The position numbers and the translations under genes were made by a program. The notes under the pieces were generated by a model. That model made no database searches and was not told the origin of the DNA. It saw only the letters and a list, made by a program, of their open reading frames with translations. A DNA stretch of 64,000 bases from Skeletonema tropicum. Its lineage: Eukaryota; Bacillariophyta; Thalassiosirophyceae; Thalassiosirales; Thalassiosiraceae. The stretch is from the NCBI GenBank assembly GCA_037178625.1, contig CM074127.1:496001-560000 (forward strand), read 5' to 3'. Below, one piece after another: positions 22,740 through 33,449 of the stretch. Each line of letters opens with the position of its first letter. Position 1 is the stretch's first letter.

Positions 22740-24380
22740 TCGCAACCCACCGGCCAAAAGCATGAGACTCGAGATATTGCAAGGAGATTGCTGCTGCTTC
22801 CTATACAACTGCACAACTGAAGGACTCCATAATGCATAACTGACGAGACTTGAGGTATGAGACTTCGTAAAGCACACCAACCGAAGAGACTCCGACGGCA
22901 AGAGCTTGTCGTGTAGACAAATAACGACATCCACTGGCCAAGGCATGAGACTTGAGGTATTGAAGGAGAGTGCCACTGCTCCAACAACTGCAGAACTGAA
23001 GAGAATCCGTAATGAACAACCGAAGAGACTCCGATGTCAAGAGTTCCTCGTGCAGAGGGCAAGTAGTGACATCCACCGGCGAAGGCATGAGACTTGAGGT
23101 GTTGTTGAAGGAGAGTTCAATAGGTAATGCACAGATTAGTTTGAGGATAACATTGTTGTAAGAAGACCTAATACATGCAGCCAATACTCACCTCTTTATA
23201 ACCTACAACTAAAGAAACTCCGTAATGAACAACTAAAGAGACTCCAACAGCAAGAGTTTAGAAGGCAAGTAGTGACATCCACTGGCCAAGGCATGAGACT
23301 TGAGGTATTGAAGGAGAGTGCCACTGCTCCGACCACTGCCGAACTGAAGAGACTCCATAATGAACAACCGAAGAGACTCCGATGTCAAGAGTTCCTCATG
23401 TAGAGGGCAAGTAGTGACATCCACCGGCCAAGGCATGAGACTTGAGGTATTGAAGGAGGGTACCGCTGCTCCGACCACTGCCGAACTGAAGAGACTCCGT
23501 AATGAACAACCGAAGAGACTCCGATGGCAAGAGTTCCTCGTGCAGAGGGCAAGTAGTGACATCCACCGGCCAAGGCATGAGACTTGAGGTGTTGTTGAAG
23601 GAGAGTGCCACTGCACTGACCACTGCAGAACTGAAGAGACTCCATAATGAACAACCGAAGAGACTCCGATGGCAAGAATTCCTCGTGCAGAGGGCAAGTA
23701 GTGACATCCACTGGCCAAGGCATGAGACTTGAGGTATTGAAGGAGAGTGCCACTGCTCCGACCACTGCCGAACTGAAGAGACTCCGTAATGAACAACCGA
23801 AGAGACTCCGATGGCAAGAGTTCCTCATGTAGAGGGCAAGTAGTGACATCCACTGGCCAAGGCATGAGACTTGAGGTGTTGTTGAAGGAGAGTGCCACTG
23901 CACTGACCACTGCAGAACTGAAGAGACTCCGTAATGAACAACCGAAGAGACTCCGATGGCAAGAGTTCCTCATGTAGAGGGCAAGTAGTGACATCCACCG
24001 GCCAAGGCATGAGACTTGAGGTATTAAGGGAGAGTACCGCTGCTCCAACCACTGCAGAACTGAAGAGACTCCGTAATGAACAACCGAAGAGACTCCGATG
24101 GCAAGAGTTCCTCATTTAGAGGGCAAGTAGTGACATCCACTGGCCAAGGCATGAGACTTGAGGTATTGCAACGGCAGTGCTGCTGCTTCACTCCGCCAAT
24201 GCACATCTGAAGAGACTCTGACGACAACAGCGAAATACCATAGACGAGTAATGACATCTGCAATTGAGGTATTGCAAGGGAAGGAGTGCTGCTGCTCACA
24301 CCAACGCACATCTGAAGAGACTTCGTAAAGCACAACCGAAGAGACTCCAGTCAAGTAGACAAGTAATGACATCTGCGATG
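22740..24380. repeat. minisatellite with 142-145-bp units
   Basis: The word GACATCCAC(C/T)GGCCAAGGC recurs at about 22928, 23068, 23274, 23417, 23559, 23704, 23846, 23991 and 24131. Spacing alternates between about 142 and 145 bp; the longer units carry an extra TTG. Outer units (before 22930, after 24170) are more diverged. Unit length is 1 mod 3, so a frame crossing it cycles through all three phases. The long minus-strand frames here (up to 271 codons) exist because the unit lacks minus-strand stops, and I do not take them as a gene. Confidence 0.85.
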
Positions 24381-24589
24381 AACAATCGGCTTCCACAGTA
24401 GAACAGAAATAGATGCTTCCTCCTCCAATTGAATTCCATCTCAGCCAATGAGGATGATGTGTGGAACATCTCTAGAGACTCCAATGGAGCCATGCAGGCA
24501 ACAATTATATCCACGAAGAGCATTCCACTTCCAATTTGGGAGGTATATCATAATAGAGAGCAACAAAATCACCCATGTTAGACAATGGC

Positions 24590-25330
24590 ATAGCATTTGT
24601 GATCAAATTAAATAAGAAATATTGAATAGCACGTACCTCAAAGTTAATCGTTCCAAGAAGGGACCCATTGCTGCAATAATATTATTACCAAATCTGCCAA
24701 GAGGTTTCGTCCTCCAACGGTTCGTTCGTGCAACGCTCATAATGATCAATATCTCAGATGGCACAATAAGGAGTCACCGTCCCAACATTCAGCTGTGCGT
24801 CCCAAAAGTGCGGTGAAAGAAAGAGGTTTCAGTATGACGGCTGAAAGGACTCCAACTTGCAAAGTTAATCACTTCTTAGAACAGAGGGGATCTTTAGATA
24901 GCTTCATGTCCAGTGCAGTCCGTCTTATAACTCCCGGGATTAGTTTCTCGCACGAAGCTTCCACCTTTCGTCGGGCACACCTACGTCGCTGTGGCAGACA
25001 ATCTTGACGAGTTGCTATATATAAAAGAATCCCCCCCAAACACAAACTTCGGTTGATTTGATGCTTCAGTTGTATAATATCTGAGTAAAACTCTGTGGTG
25101 TAGATGATCAAAACAAAGTAGCCGAGTGATTCCGTCTGATTGGATAACAGTGGAGGCGGAGGGGGAGTGGATCTGTCGAATTAATAAATGATGTCGTCTG
25201 TTAAATAACAAAGTTGGGGAGGGGGGAGACAACAAAATGATTAATTTTAGTGGCGAGGACAATGGCGTTGTATTTGTGATCAAATTAAATAAAAATATGA
25301 AAGAGCACACGTACCTCCAAACAGAGAGCA
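24590..25330 (-). repeat. duplicated donor-site block
   Basis: GATCAAATTAAATAA followed within 25 bases by CACGTACCTC occurs at about 24601 and 25278. On the minus strand each ends in GAG|GTACGTG, a good splice donor. The sequence before each donor is similar at the peptide level (A-A-M-G-P-F and A-T-G-G-L-M). This suggests a duplicated exon/intron border of a minus-strand transcript in this segment. Gene identity unknown. Confidence 0.4.
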
Positions 25331-26409
25331 TCAATCCCCCCGTTGCTGTTACTGCCACTTCTGGCAATATGTACGTGGACTATGCCGATCAAAATAAATA
25401 ATCACGCATGTCATTTGAAAATGATAGATAAGCATTATCAGTGACCCCAGCCGATAATCACGCCGCAAGCGCTCATAATATTGTTGAATCGCCGATATTA
25501 TTGGTGTGTAACACTGTAGGCGAGCACGGTCCATGAAGATGTTATCGTGCATGTGAAGAAGATCGTTATTTTATTTTCATCAACGGACACAAGATAATAT
25601 GTCGAAGGGCCCAAAACAAAGATGAATGCAGGAGGCGGTTTATTCCTTGAGCATCATCGGTAGATAACGACTCTATGTGGATGTTGGCGGCGCTTTGGGG
25701 TGATGCACCAATCGGCGGCGAAGGTAGCAAGGGTGGAGTTGTGGACGCCATGGTCGTTATTTATTTTTGAAAATGCTGTATTCATAAACGACGTTGCACA
25801 TCTATCAGGAGAAGCAGGGAAAGGGTCAAATTTGGATTTCTGTCCTTCTTTCTTCGGTCTTAGACGCATTTGCTACACACATGACAAAAACATCCCAAAT
25901 AGTAATGGGAGTGTTTGATAAAGGGCACTTAAAAAATGAGCCCAGAACCTATTCCAACAGCGATTGGCCGATGAGAACAAAAAAATCTGATGTGACAGCA
26001 TCTCAATTCTGATGAATGCACTATATCAGAATCTTTTCTGATTTGTCAGAATAAAATTCTGACAAATCAGAAAAGATTCTGTCAAATCAGAATATATTCT
26101 GATACAACAAAATTAAATTGCAAAAACACAATATTCCAGTTTCAGAGGCTTAGGATAGAAGTTATCATCTCCGGCAGTTGCCGAAGATGAAGGATGACTT
26201 CCAGCGTTGTGTCCACCTGTTTGGATGCTTCCTGCCACAGTTGTGGGGTTGCCGAATTTTTCGCCACTTCCCTTTGTTGGGAATTTACCATCGACAGCAG
26301 TTGCTGAGGTTGGTGACAGATGGTGTCAAACCCTGACCCCAGCTAAAGCCCTTGCTAGGAGCTAATTCATGCGTTACCACACTTGGTCGTTTGTTAACTT
26401 GCGTTTACT

Positions 26410-29400
26410 TTAGAATTCGAATTGTGAGCTTTCCTTATCTTGGAAAACAATCATCCAAGAAACATCCTTATCTTGGATACAATCGTCATTGTTGGAGTTT
26501 TCCCTCCAAAATCCCTCTCTCTGATATCTTTTGCTGCCTAAAACCTCTTCGGAAGTGCCGAGAACTTCTCTGCCCCTCATACGTGTCGTACCTACCCTCA
26601 AAGATACATATCTCAATGCCGTACCAGCAAGTACTAGAATCCATATCCAAGCCTTGTCCAAGCTCCCGTTCGTCATCCCCCTATGATTCGACGTCCTTGC
26701 TATTACATCTCCAATAATCCATCGCGTTCCCTTTCCAAGATAGATCGCCTTGTAATCATATGGATAAAATTCCCTCCTAATGAATGTCACTCTCATACAT
26801 TCAGATGTAGCTGTAGCAATCTCACGAATGCGGTAGGTCAGTATGGAGTGTCTTACGCTGGTCCCAAAACTGGGCTGTATCTTACTAGCCACGAGTGACT
26901 CAAAATTGCTGGGCAAGATTGGCGTGTCTTGTTGCAGTAGTCCAAGAATAACACATTCCGTCATTGTCACGTGTCCTACAATCAACTCTGAGCTTCCACT
27001 CTGGAGGTTATCATATCCGTCTGCAATCAATGATGTCTTGCTGCAATTGCGTGTTCTCAAACTAATCAGTTGCGATAGGCGATCAACTCTGTGTCTTGAG
27101 CCCATGGAACAGTTGCTTCCAGTTTCAGCTGACTCAGCGTATCCAATGTTTTCCGATTGGCACTGATATGACGCTCCGTTCTGCTGAGACATGAGTTGGG
27201 TCATTGCCTTTTCTAGATCGGTCCTGACAGAATGGATGAGTACGATCATTTCCTTCTCAAGAACAACGTTCTCCGTCTGCAATGCATCATCATAAAAGAA
27301 GTTTGTAAGCTGGTGATTTGGGCCGCTCATTCTACCAGGGATAAAGCCGCTATCCGCAATGTGTCTCGTCATCATAGCAACGCAGCAGGGATTGTGATCT
27401 CTCTCAAATTCATTGCCGTTGTACGTAACGATGTTCCTCAAGTATCTTCCCCCAGGTTCCCTGACAACAACGTTGCTGCGTGTATCTCCACGTGTGTATC
27501 CTACAGAGCTTGAGTGTATTGTCCCCCATAGTAACAGTCGTGTCGCGCTGTTGTACGTCTGCGTAGGATCATACTCATACCAAACACTGATTCTCCTCAA
27601 AGAAGCGGTTGTCACGTCCTTGGCATATCTTTCATTCAATCGCGGTCCATTCGAGTTGTGAAAATCATCCCGCTCAGCAAGCTCCTGAACTCTCGCGCCG
27701 CCAATACCAATTAGCTTTGACTTTAATCGGCCAATCATCCAATCACTTTGGAGTTGTCCATCGTTTTCCACATTCAACGTCAACGCTCCCATACAAACCT
27801 CATTAAGACTATTGTTGTTGACGTATCGTAGTTCTTCGTTGTCGATGTCACCATCACCACAAGGTAATTCAATCCAATGATTCCAATAATAATCCAGAGA
27901 CGAACTTCTCAACGCATCCAACTTGAGTTTGTGGAGTGTAGCCTTCTTGTATCCGTCGAGTGCAATGTTGTAGAATGAATTTCTCTCTTCAGCAAATGTC
28001 TCCAAGTTGTTACATTTCAGATTCTGCGTATCCTGCCATTTGATCTCCCCATTGTCTCGATCAATACCTTCGTCTCGTTGATAGTTCCGAGGTACCTGAT
28101 GTCCAAGAAGATCTCCAACTTTCGCCTTGAGCCCGCTTTGAGAATCCTCAATGATTTGAACTAACTTCGCAATGGATCCCAAGATAGATGACCCAAAATT
28201 CGCAAACCTGATGCAACCAACTGCTACATTCTCACGGATGTAATGGTATGATAATACCAAATGCCTCTTGCGATTCTTGAAGTCAGGATTAACTCCACTT
28301 GACACTAAAGACTCATTGTCACCCAATAGTAGAATCGGGGTTCCATGCAAAGGTACTCCGAGGAACTGAAGGAGGGTCTTGTTAGCCCTGATTTGCCTGA
28401 TAGCTGTTCCCGCTGCGTTGTTCTCGGATCTGTACGTAGCTGTTTCGACAGTATTCTGCTTCTTCGAAAACCAATCAAAAGGAGTCTTATTGAGGAAGTG
28501 AAGTGCGCCTGTGACAGATTTTCCACTGCGAATATCATGCATTAGGTTGGCATCCACAAAACTAGTCATCAAGACAGGCTTCCCACAAGCTGGTGGAGGA
28601 TTCTTGGAGTACTCCTCGCGAGTTCTGGCATAGGGCGTACTGGGCCAATCCCTTTTGAGGAAATCGAAACCTGAGATAACAGGCATATCAGTCTTGTACC
28701 GAATGTCTCCATTCCTCATCTTGCAGAGATACCCATAGACTCTCTTGATCCTATCGAGATGACCTTTCCTTGGTTGTGCACGGAAGCTGGACAACGTCAT
28801 TGCAGCGGTTCCCACAATATTTCTATCATTGTCGTTGACCATACGCTTTATCATCATCTCGGTCGGCGTGAAATCTACTCCCCAAGAGTGCTTATCGTAC
28901 GTGATATCTCCAACGATTTTCTTTCTCAATAACTTTTCCTTGGCCAATACCTCCTCCAATAGTATCTTACTATCCCATAATCTAATAGACTTCAACGTTG
29001 AGTAGTCAGAATCGTTGCGTCCCATCGAACCCATCCAAGGTACCGTAATATTACCAGATGCAGCTCCCCATCGTGAAAGTAGTTTGACAATCAGAGTCCC
29101 ATCACAACCAGAAGTCTTGTCGTGTTGGCTTTCATGCGTGATGTCCGCGCCAAATGAGTCAAACAGTCTCCGCATCATCTCTCCCCCATCATTACGGGCA
29201 ACACAGTTGGAGTAATGTATGTTGATGCGAGGCATGACCTGCATATATGCGGCTCCAGCAGTGGGATCGACGTCCGTCACAAGTCGTCCAAGATCTTCAA
29301 TAAACTCAATGAACGTCGCACTGGTTCCAAAATTACGTGGCTGCAAAGAGTACTTTCCAAATCCAATCACTGCGGAGCAATAGCCCTTTCGAAATCCAAG

Positions 29401-31104
29401 CGCCGAGGAGCAGTAATCCTGTCCAAATGTTGCAACAGCCAATCGAAAGATACTCCTGTCATCATTATCACTCTTCCGCATCATCACCTTGTCAACCGTT
29501 AATGATGACAACACGAGGTCCTCTCCACATGCGTGCATAAAAGTAGGCGCCACCTCAATGTCTTGAATAGAGCAGCCATCAAACTCTGAGTGCCATGCCA
29601 CTTGCGAAGCAAGATAATCACCGTCTTCGATGGAAACAGGCGCACATGCGTCGTAACGATCAATCAAGGTCACCTCCCGACCAGTATCATCAACGTATCC
29701 AACGTTATCGATGGCATTATGTCGAAGTTCCCCCTCTTCTCGTCCTAGCTCCCCATGTTTCTTCCCAACTAAATCATCCGTCTCCAAACTTCCACTGACG
29801 TTGCTGCTGTAAGATATGTGGTCAGCGATATTCCATCCGATCAATCTTCCCCCATCAGTAATCATCACAATGAAACATCCCCCATCAGTATTACCAGCTC
29901 TCGTCAAGTATTGCACATTGATAGAAGAAATAAGTACATAAGAACTGACAGCAGTCATGTACACACACTCCCCAACCTCATGAACAGTCTTGTGCTCAAA
30001 CATTTCATTAGTTGCAAAACCAACATCATTGTGTCTATCGTTGTTATCACCAAATGGGAAACGTAGAGGCTGACAAATATCAATTGCTGTTGGAAGGAAG
30101 TTGACGTCGCTGTACCACTTGCAAGCAGGCCCATAATTAAATGTACAATGCGGTCGTTGCCAACGATGGATGCAAAGATCTCCGTCAGGAGTAGCAACAG
30201 ATTCACATTGTTCACCAGTACCCTCTATAGTACCAAGATCAAGATGCGTCACCTTAAGTCTGATCGTAGTGAGATGGGAGCAGCTGGTAGATAGTAAGGG
30301 ATAGCCCTCTAAATCTTGACACAGATAGGGATAACCTCCCAGATGCTTGCGAACCCAAAATCGAATTTGTCCGCAACGACAGTTGAAGATGCATTGAGCC
30401 TCCTCATGAACCAAACCAGCCTCGCTCAACCCAGTCGAAATCAAGTCTGTGGATGGATTGCCTCTGTCGAAGAGCTTTGATTGCTCGTCAAAGAAACGCT
30501 TCGCGGCCATCAGGCTCGCTGGAGAAACTACGGATGGAATCCCTCTATCGAACAGTTTTGATTGCGCTTCAAACGCTTGCTTTGCTACTGTCAGGCGGGG
30601 CACAGCAGTGATGTTAGAAGCGGAGGAAAACAACAAACAGTTCATGTTGTCGTAGTTGGAACGTGCATCAATAAAGGCGAAGTTGCGGTTTGTTGTAGTT
30701 GTTGAGAAGGTGGACTTTTCTGCCGTAGGAAATCGGTTGTTGCTGCAGTCCGATGCAAGGTTAGGTGTTGAAATATTGTCCTTGTAGTTGTCATGAGGAG
30801 GTGCTTCATCCAATTTCATCCATGGGAAATCAAATTCATCGTCCAGATAATATTCCCAACCGTATGGGCAATGCTTCACAAAATATTCAGCGGCCCTGTA
30901 AAGGATTCCCGCTCTGTCTTCATCAATCTTCTCCCCACTCCGGTTCTTCAAACTATTCACCTCGTTTAAATCATCGATACTTTCTAGAAAATCCCTGAAC
31001 GTATTCATGCTACGATCAGCGATGACGTCTTCTACAAACCCATCATCGTCTAGCTCACCTCGGAGGATGTACTTGAGTATCTCTTCAAAAGTGGCCTTCT
31101 TCAT
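26410..31104 (-). CDS. 1564-residue protein with copia-type RNase H region; unusual composition
   Basis: An uninterrupted ORF of 1564 codons, starting MKKATFEE. At about residues 770-800 it matches the end of a copia reverse transcriptase (SSFRAQPRKGHLDRIKRVYG). At about 845-960 it matches the RNase H region: SFVDANLMHD, SVTGALHFLNKTP, FSKKQNTVETATYRSE, LLGDNESL and RHLVLSYHYIRE. Three of the acidic active-site positions (D, E, D) are present; the last, normally in an 'ADILTK' context, is not (ILGSIAKLV). No gag zinc knuckle, aspartic protease, integrase HHCC/DDE or YVDD is visible. A second, decayed copy of the RNase H C-terminal half lies at about 1395-1450 (FESLVASKIQPSF ... RHSILTYRIRE). 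Residues about 175-215 hold a repeated EQSKLFDRG motif. The first 750 residues are unrecognised and Cys-rich in places. It may be a chimeric or domesticated retrotransposon ORF. Confidence 0.6.
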   Translation of the reverse strand: MKKATFEEILKYILRGELDDDGFVEDVIADRSMNTFRDFLESIDDLNEVNSLKNRSGEKIDEDRAGILYRAAEYFVKHCPYGWEYYLDDEFDFPWMKLDEAPPHDNYKDNISTPNLASDCSNNRFPTAEKSTFSTTTTNRNFAFIDARSNYDNMNCLLFSSASNITAVPRLTVAKQAFEAQSKLFDRGIPSVVSPASLMAAKRFFDEQSKLFDRGNPSTDLISTGLSEAGLVHEEAQCIFNCRCGQIRFWVRKHLGGYPYLCQDLEGYPLLSTSCSHLTTIRLKVTHLDLGTIEGTGEQCESVATPDGDLCIHRWQRPHCTFNYGPACKWYSDVNFLPTAIDICQPLRFPFGDNNDRHNDVGFATNEMFEHKTVHEVGECVYMTAVSSYVLISSINVQYLTRAGNTDGGCFIVMITDGGRLIGWNIADHISYSSNVSGSLETDDLVGKKHGELGREEGELRHNAIDNVGYVDDTGREVTLIDRYDACAPVSIEDGDYLASQVAWHSEFDGCSIQDIEVAPTFMHACGEDLVLSSLTVDKVMMRKSDNDDRSIFRLAVATFGQDYCSSALGFRKGYCSAVIGFGKYSLQPRNFGTSATFIEFIEDLGRLVTDVDPTAGAAYMQVMPRINIHYSNCVARNDGGEMMRRLFDSFGADITHESQHDKTSGCDGTLIVKLLSRWGAASGNITVPWMGSMGRNDSDYSTLKSIRLWDSKILLEEVLAKEKLLRKKIVGDITYDKHSWGVDFTPTEMMIKRMVNDNDRNIVGTAAMTLSSFRAQPRKGHLDRIKRVYGYLCKMRNGDIRYKTDMPVISGFDFLKRDWPSTPYARTREEYSKNPPPACGKPVLMTSFVDANLMHDIRSGKSVTGALHFLNKTPFDWFSKKQNTVETATYRSENNAAGTAIRQIRANKTLLQFLGVPLHGTPILLLGDNESLVSSGVNPDFKNRKRHLVLSYHYIRENVAVGCIRFANFGSSILGSIAKLVQIIEDSQSGLKAKVGDLLGHQVPRNYQRDEGIDRDNGEIKWQDTQNLKCNNLETFAEERNSFYNIALDGYKKATLHKLKLDALRSSSLDYYWNHWIELPCGDGDIDNEELRYVNNNSLNEVCMGALTLNVENDGQLQSDWMIGRLKSKLIGIGGARVQELAERDDFHNSNGPRLNERYAKDVTTASLRRISVWYEYDPTQTYNSATRLLLWGTIHSSSVGYTRGDTRSNVVVREPGGRYLRNIVTYNGNEFERDHNPCCVAMMTRHIADSGFIPGRMSGPNHQLTNFFYDDALQTENVVLEKEMIVLIHSVRTDLEKAMTQLMSQQNGASYQCQSENIGYAESAETGSNCSMGSRHRVDRLSQLISLRTRNCSKTSLIADGYDNLQSGSSELIVGHVTMTECVILGLLQQDTPILPSNFESLVASKIQPSFGTSVRHSILTYRIREIATATSECMRVTFIRREFYPYDYKAIYLGKGTRWIIGDVIARTSNHRGMTNGSLDKAWIWILVLAGTALRYVSLRVGTTRMRGREVLGTSEEVLGSKRYQREGFWRENSNNDDCIQDKDVSWMIVFQDKESSQFEF

Positions 31105-31316
31105 GATTCAAAACTGCGCCGAAATCAAACTGTAATAAATTTTTGATATGCCCAATAAGTATTTATCAACCGTTCAATACACTATGAAATGGTGCGCGCA
31201 GCGATTTGTGAGTGCATGTTGTGTATGGTGTGAAGTGCGGCGCGGGCCCTCGGGGCCTGTTTTTTTTTGCGCAATGTACCCGTCTATTAATTTGCTCTGC
31301 AATGCTTGTTGTTGTA

Positions 31317-31349
31317 ACATAAATTTGTCATGATGACAAAATTATTCTG
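31317..31349. repeat. AT-rich dyad, copy 1
   Basis: Core TTTGTCATGATGACAAA is a perfect palindrome around one central base; AT-rich arms (ATAAA/ATTAT) extend it. Confidence 0.85.
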
Positions 31350-31421
31350 TGGATTTCGATTTGGATTTTTTTTGTAATGTATCCGTCTATAAAGTTGCTC
31401 TGCAATGCTTGTTGTTGTAAC

Positions 31422-31452
31422 ATAAATTTGTTATGATGTCAAAATTATTTTG
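31422..31452. repeat. AT-rich dyad, copy 2
   Basis: TTTGTTATGATGTCAAA core with ATAAA and ATTATTTT arms; one-base departures from copy 1. Confidence 0.8.
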
Positions 31453-31459
31453 AATATTA

Positions 31460-32440
31460 TAGTTCATTTGAATCTTTTATGGATGCAGCATCAAGTCAAG
31501 ATAGGATAGAGGCCGAAGCCGTCAAGAATTGATGGCAAGACATTTGAATGGTTCTGTCATTGGCTACGAGTTAAATGGAGGGGAGTTTTGCTGTGCTACT
31601 CTTTAGAATATTTTAACGAGTTGGTCTCTCGCACTTATTTATTTTTTACTTCGCTACTATTTGATATTCACATGTACTTGTTCCAGCTAAGGCTTGTTAC
31701 TGCATTTTTCATCAATATTGGTAGCGCTAGGCATAACTTTGATAGTTTTTCTAGATATCGACTCAGCAGTCACTTAGCGTTCGTCAGTTTTATGCCTTTG
31801 ATTGGTTAGATCGGGTGTGCCGTTTTTGATACGATGTACATTATTGTCCCTGGAATGTTAGTTTCGTTTCGGGTCTCTTTGAAGTAGTACCATTTTGGTG
31901 TATGTATTGTTGTGCCATAGTGCCTCATTATATCTTCTTGCTTTGCCTCTCTTTCTTTCTCTATCCTTTTTGTAATAGCTATCTTTGCTCTTGTTTTGCT
32001 CTGTTGTTCTTCTATCATAAGATTTCGAAGTTGCGTTTTTGTATAGATTGGTAACTCCATTCCAAGGACAGTCTGTAAGGAGCTCCACTGGATATCCTTA
32101 TTATTCTGTTTGTACATCTTGTTTGTTTGCTCTGGAGTGTAGCATTCCTTGGTAGGCTAGTGAGTGTGTGTTCATTATTTGTGTTAGGTGTTAGCAAGTA
32201 CTCATTTCTACGTAGTTTGGAGCTTTTCATTTCTTTCCTGCTTTTGTGTGTTTCTCGTCATCTCGCCGATGTGATACACATGTTATTTGGCGTCATTTTG
32301 TTGGGCTTTTATGTTGCTTCTCATTTCACAGTTCTACTGTGTTCATTCTTGTTACTTGTTATGACATTTCTATATTCATCTTTAGATCTTAGCGTTCGAC
32401 GACGATGTGTGAAACGTCCGATACACCGTTACAAGCTGGT
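31460..32440. other. T-rich intergenic stretch
   Basis: No supported gene. The frame of the next gene is open back to 32127 and would encode several hydrophobic segments, but it is T-rich, begins without ATG until 32279, and may be untranslated. Confidence 0.4.
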
Positions 32441-32444
32441 GTCC

Positions 32445-33281
32445 ATGATCATGGCTCTCAGTAACTATAATTGCAACCCAGCGGGCAGCAATTTCTGTAA
32501 TGTCAATGATTTATCATGGTCTAGTTCAAATCTTCACATCTTGGGCAACATCGACGTGTCAGTATTTTTCGGTCTTGATCGTAGATCGCTAAATGTGTTC
32601 CATGTATGCGGTGGCATCTTGATTCGAACCCAATTTGCTCGTCAGTTCGCTCTGAGGTATCGAGTGCTGGGTGACATAGCGTTTTGGCGCTTCTGGGATG
32701 TTGTTATCATGCAGTCCGGTTGGTATGTACTAGAGGTGAAAAGATTTAATGATGTTTTCAATAAAGGTGTGTACTCTCACATTTGCTTAGTTAGGAGATT
32801 GCCTTCATCACTTTGCTCCAGCTGTTCCCAGATGATTCATCGTCGGAGATGTGTATTATGTTCTTTACATCGTGATTCTTTAAGCAGCTGTGATATTGTG
32901 TACAGCGCTATATCAGAAATTGACGTCTTTTTGCGTCATAAATACAACAAAGTAGGCATATACGGTGACAGGCCACGACGTGCTATGAGCTCTGCGGTCA
33001 AGTTCAGTAATGAACAAGTTCATCTTTTTCGGCATAAGCTTCAGTTTCTTCGTCGCATTATAGCAGTTAGAGATCCAGTAGCAGATATCCTTCTTCTTCT
33101 TTTAGATATCTACGCGTTGGCAACTTGCCTCTCTACATCTGTTCCTTTTGATTTTGATGCTCGCAATATACGTTCTGTTGCAGATCTTCTCGAGTCTCAA
33201 GTTAGGTATTTTCTGCAGTCATGTGTGCAGCCTCAAAGGATAGAAAGTCTATTTTCCGAAATTGACGAAGTTGCGCTTTAA
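32445..33281 (+). CDS. hypothetical protein with CxxC pairs
   Basis: From the ATG at 32445 it encodes 278 residues (MIMALSNYNCNP...). The open frame begins earlier (32127), where it would add hydrophobic helices. I prefer the later start because the composition changes there from T-rich to balanced. A possible zinc ribbon, CSSCSQMIHRRRCVLC, lies near the middle, and the C-terminal third looks helical. I recognise no family. It lies head-on to the minus-strand gene at 33450, with 170 bp between stops. It may belong to the same cluster. Confidence 0.45.
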   Translation: MIMALSNYNCNPAGSNFCNVNDLSWSSSNLHILGNIDVSVFFGLDRRSLNVFHVCGGILIRTQFARQFALRYRVLGDIAFWRFWDVVIMQSGWYVLEVKRFNDVFNKGVYSHICLVRRLPSSLCSSCSQMIHRRRCVLCSLHRDSLSSCDIVYSAISEIDVFLRHKYNKVGIYGDRPRRAMSSAVKFSNEQVHLFRHKLQFLRRIIAVRDPVADILLLLLDIYALATCLSTSVPFDFDARNIRSVADLLESQVRYFLQSCVQPQRIESLFSEIDEVAL

Positions 33282-33449
33282 GTTAGTTCTTTGTTTTAAT
33301 ATTTAGCACTATAACTATTCGTAATTGTCCCTGTATTGTACCAGTCCTTGTTAGGCTCACACTCTTGGATCTTCTGGCACACAGTCATAGTAATTCGTTC
33401 TACGTTCGATGCTGTGATTTTCCCCATATTGTACCAGTTCCGGTTGTTC

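Larger units (their letters stand above)
21263..26148. mobile_element. candidate 4.9-kb element bounded by a perfect 22-bp inverted repeat
   Basis: CCTCTGAAACTGGAATATTG... at 21263-21284 is the exact reverse complement of 26127-26148 (22 bp, no mismatch). Just inside, both ends carry dense clusters of TCAGAAT/ATTCTGA (21735-21845 and 25990-26110), themselves inverted relative to each other. Inside are two tandem arrays and minus-strand splice-like signals. I see no target duplication directly at the repeat tips and no recognisable transposase, so the class is unknown. Confidence 0.5.
31275..31460. repeat. two-unit 102-bp tandem repeat, each ending in the AT-rich dyad
   Basis: Each unit runs from TGTA(C/T)CCGTCTAT through TTGCTCTGCAATGC and TTGTTGTTGTAACATAAATT to a dyad. 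The units start at 31275 and 31377. This is the only place where the dyad is outside a defined intron, unless the units sit in an unseen 5' intron of the gene at 32445. Confidence 0.85.

Noticed and set aside
23233..24048. 271-codon minus-strand ORF as a gene
   Set aside because: It is a product of the minisatellite, with the same text read in three phases; no domain, and the neighbouring frames are equally open.
22740..24380. Regular array resembling a CRISPR
   Set aside because: Units of 142-145 bp are similar along their whole length with no unique spacers, and the context is eukaryotic.
31235..31270. GC-rich hairpin plus T-run (GGGCCCTCGGGGCC then T9) as a Helitron 3' end or terminator
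   Set aside because: No CTRR follows, and the Rep gene orientation puts the 3' end on the other side.
26352..31450. LTRs around the copia-like ORF
   Set aside because: I compared both flanks and found no long direct repeat, primer-binding site or polypurine tract.
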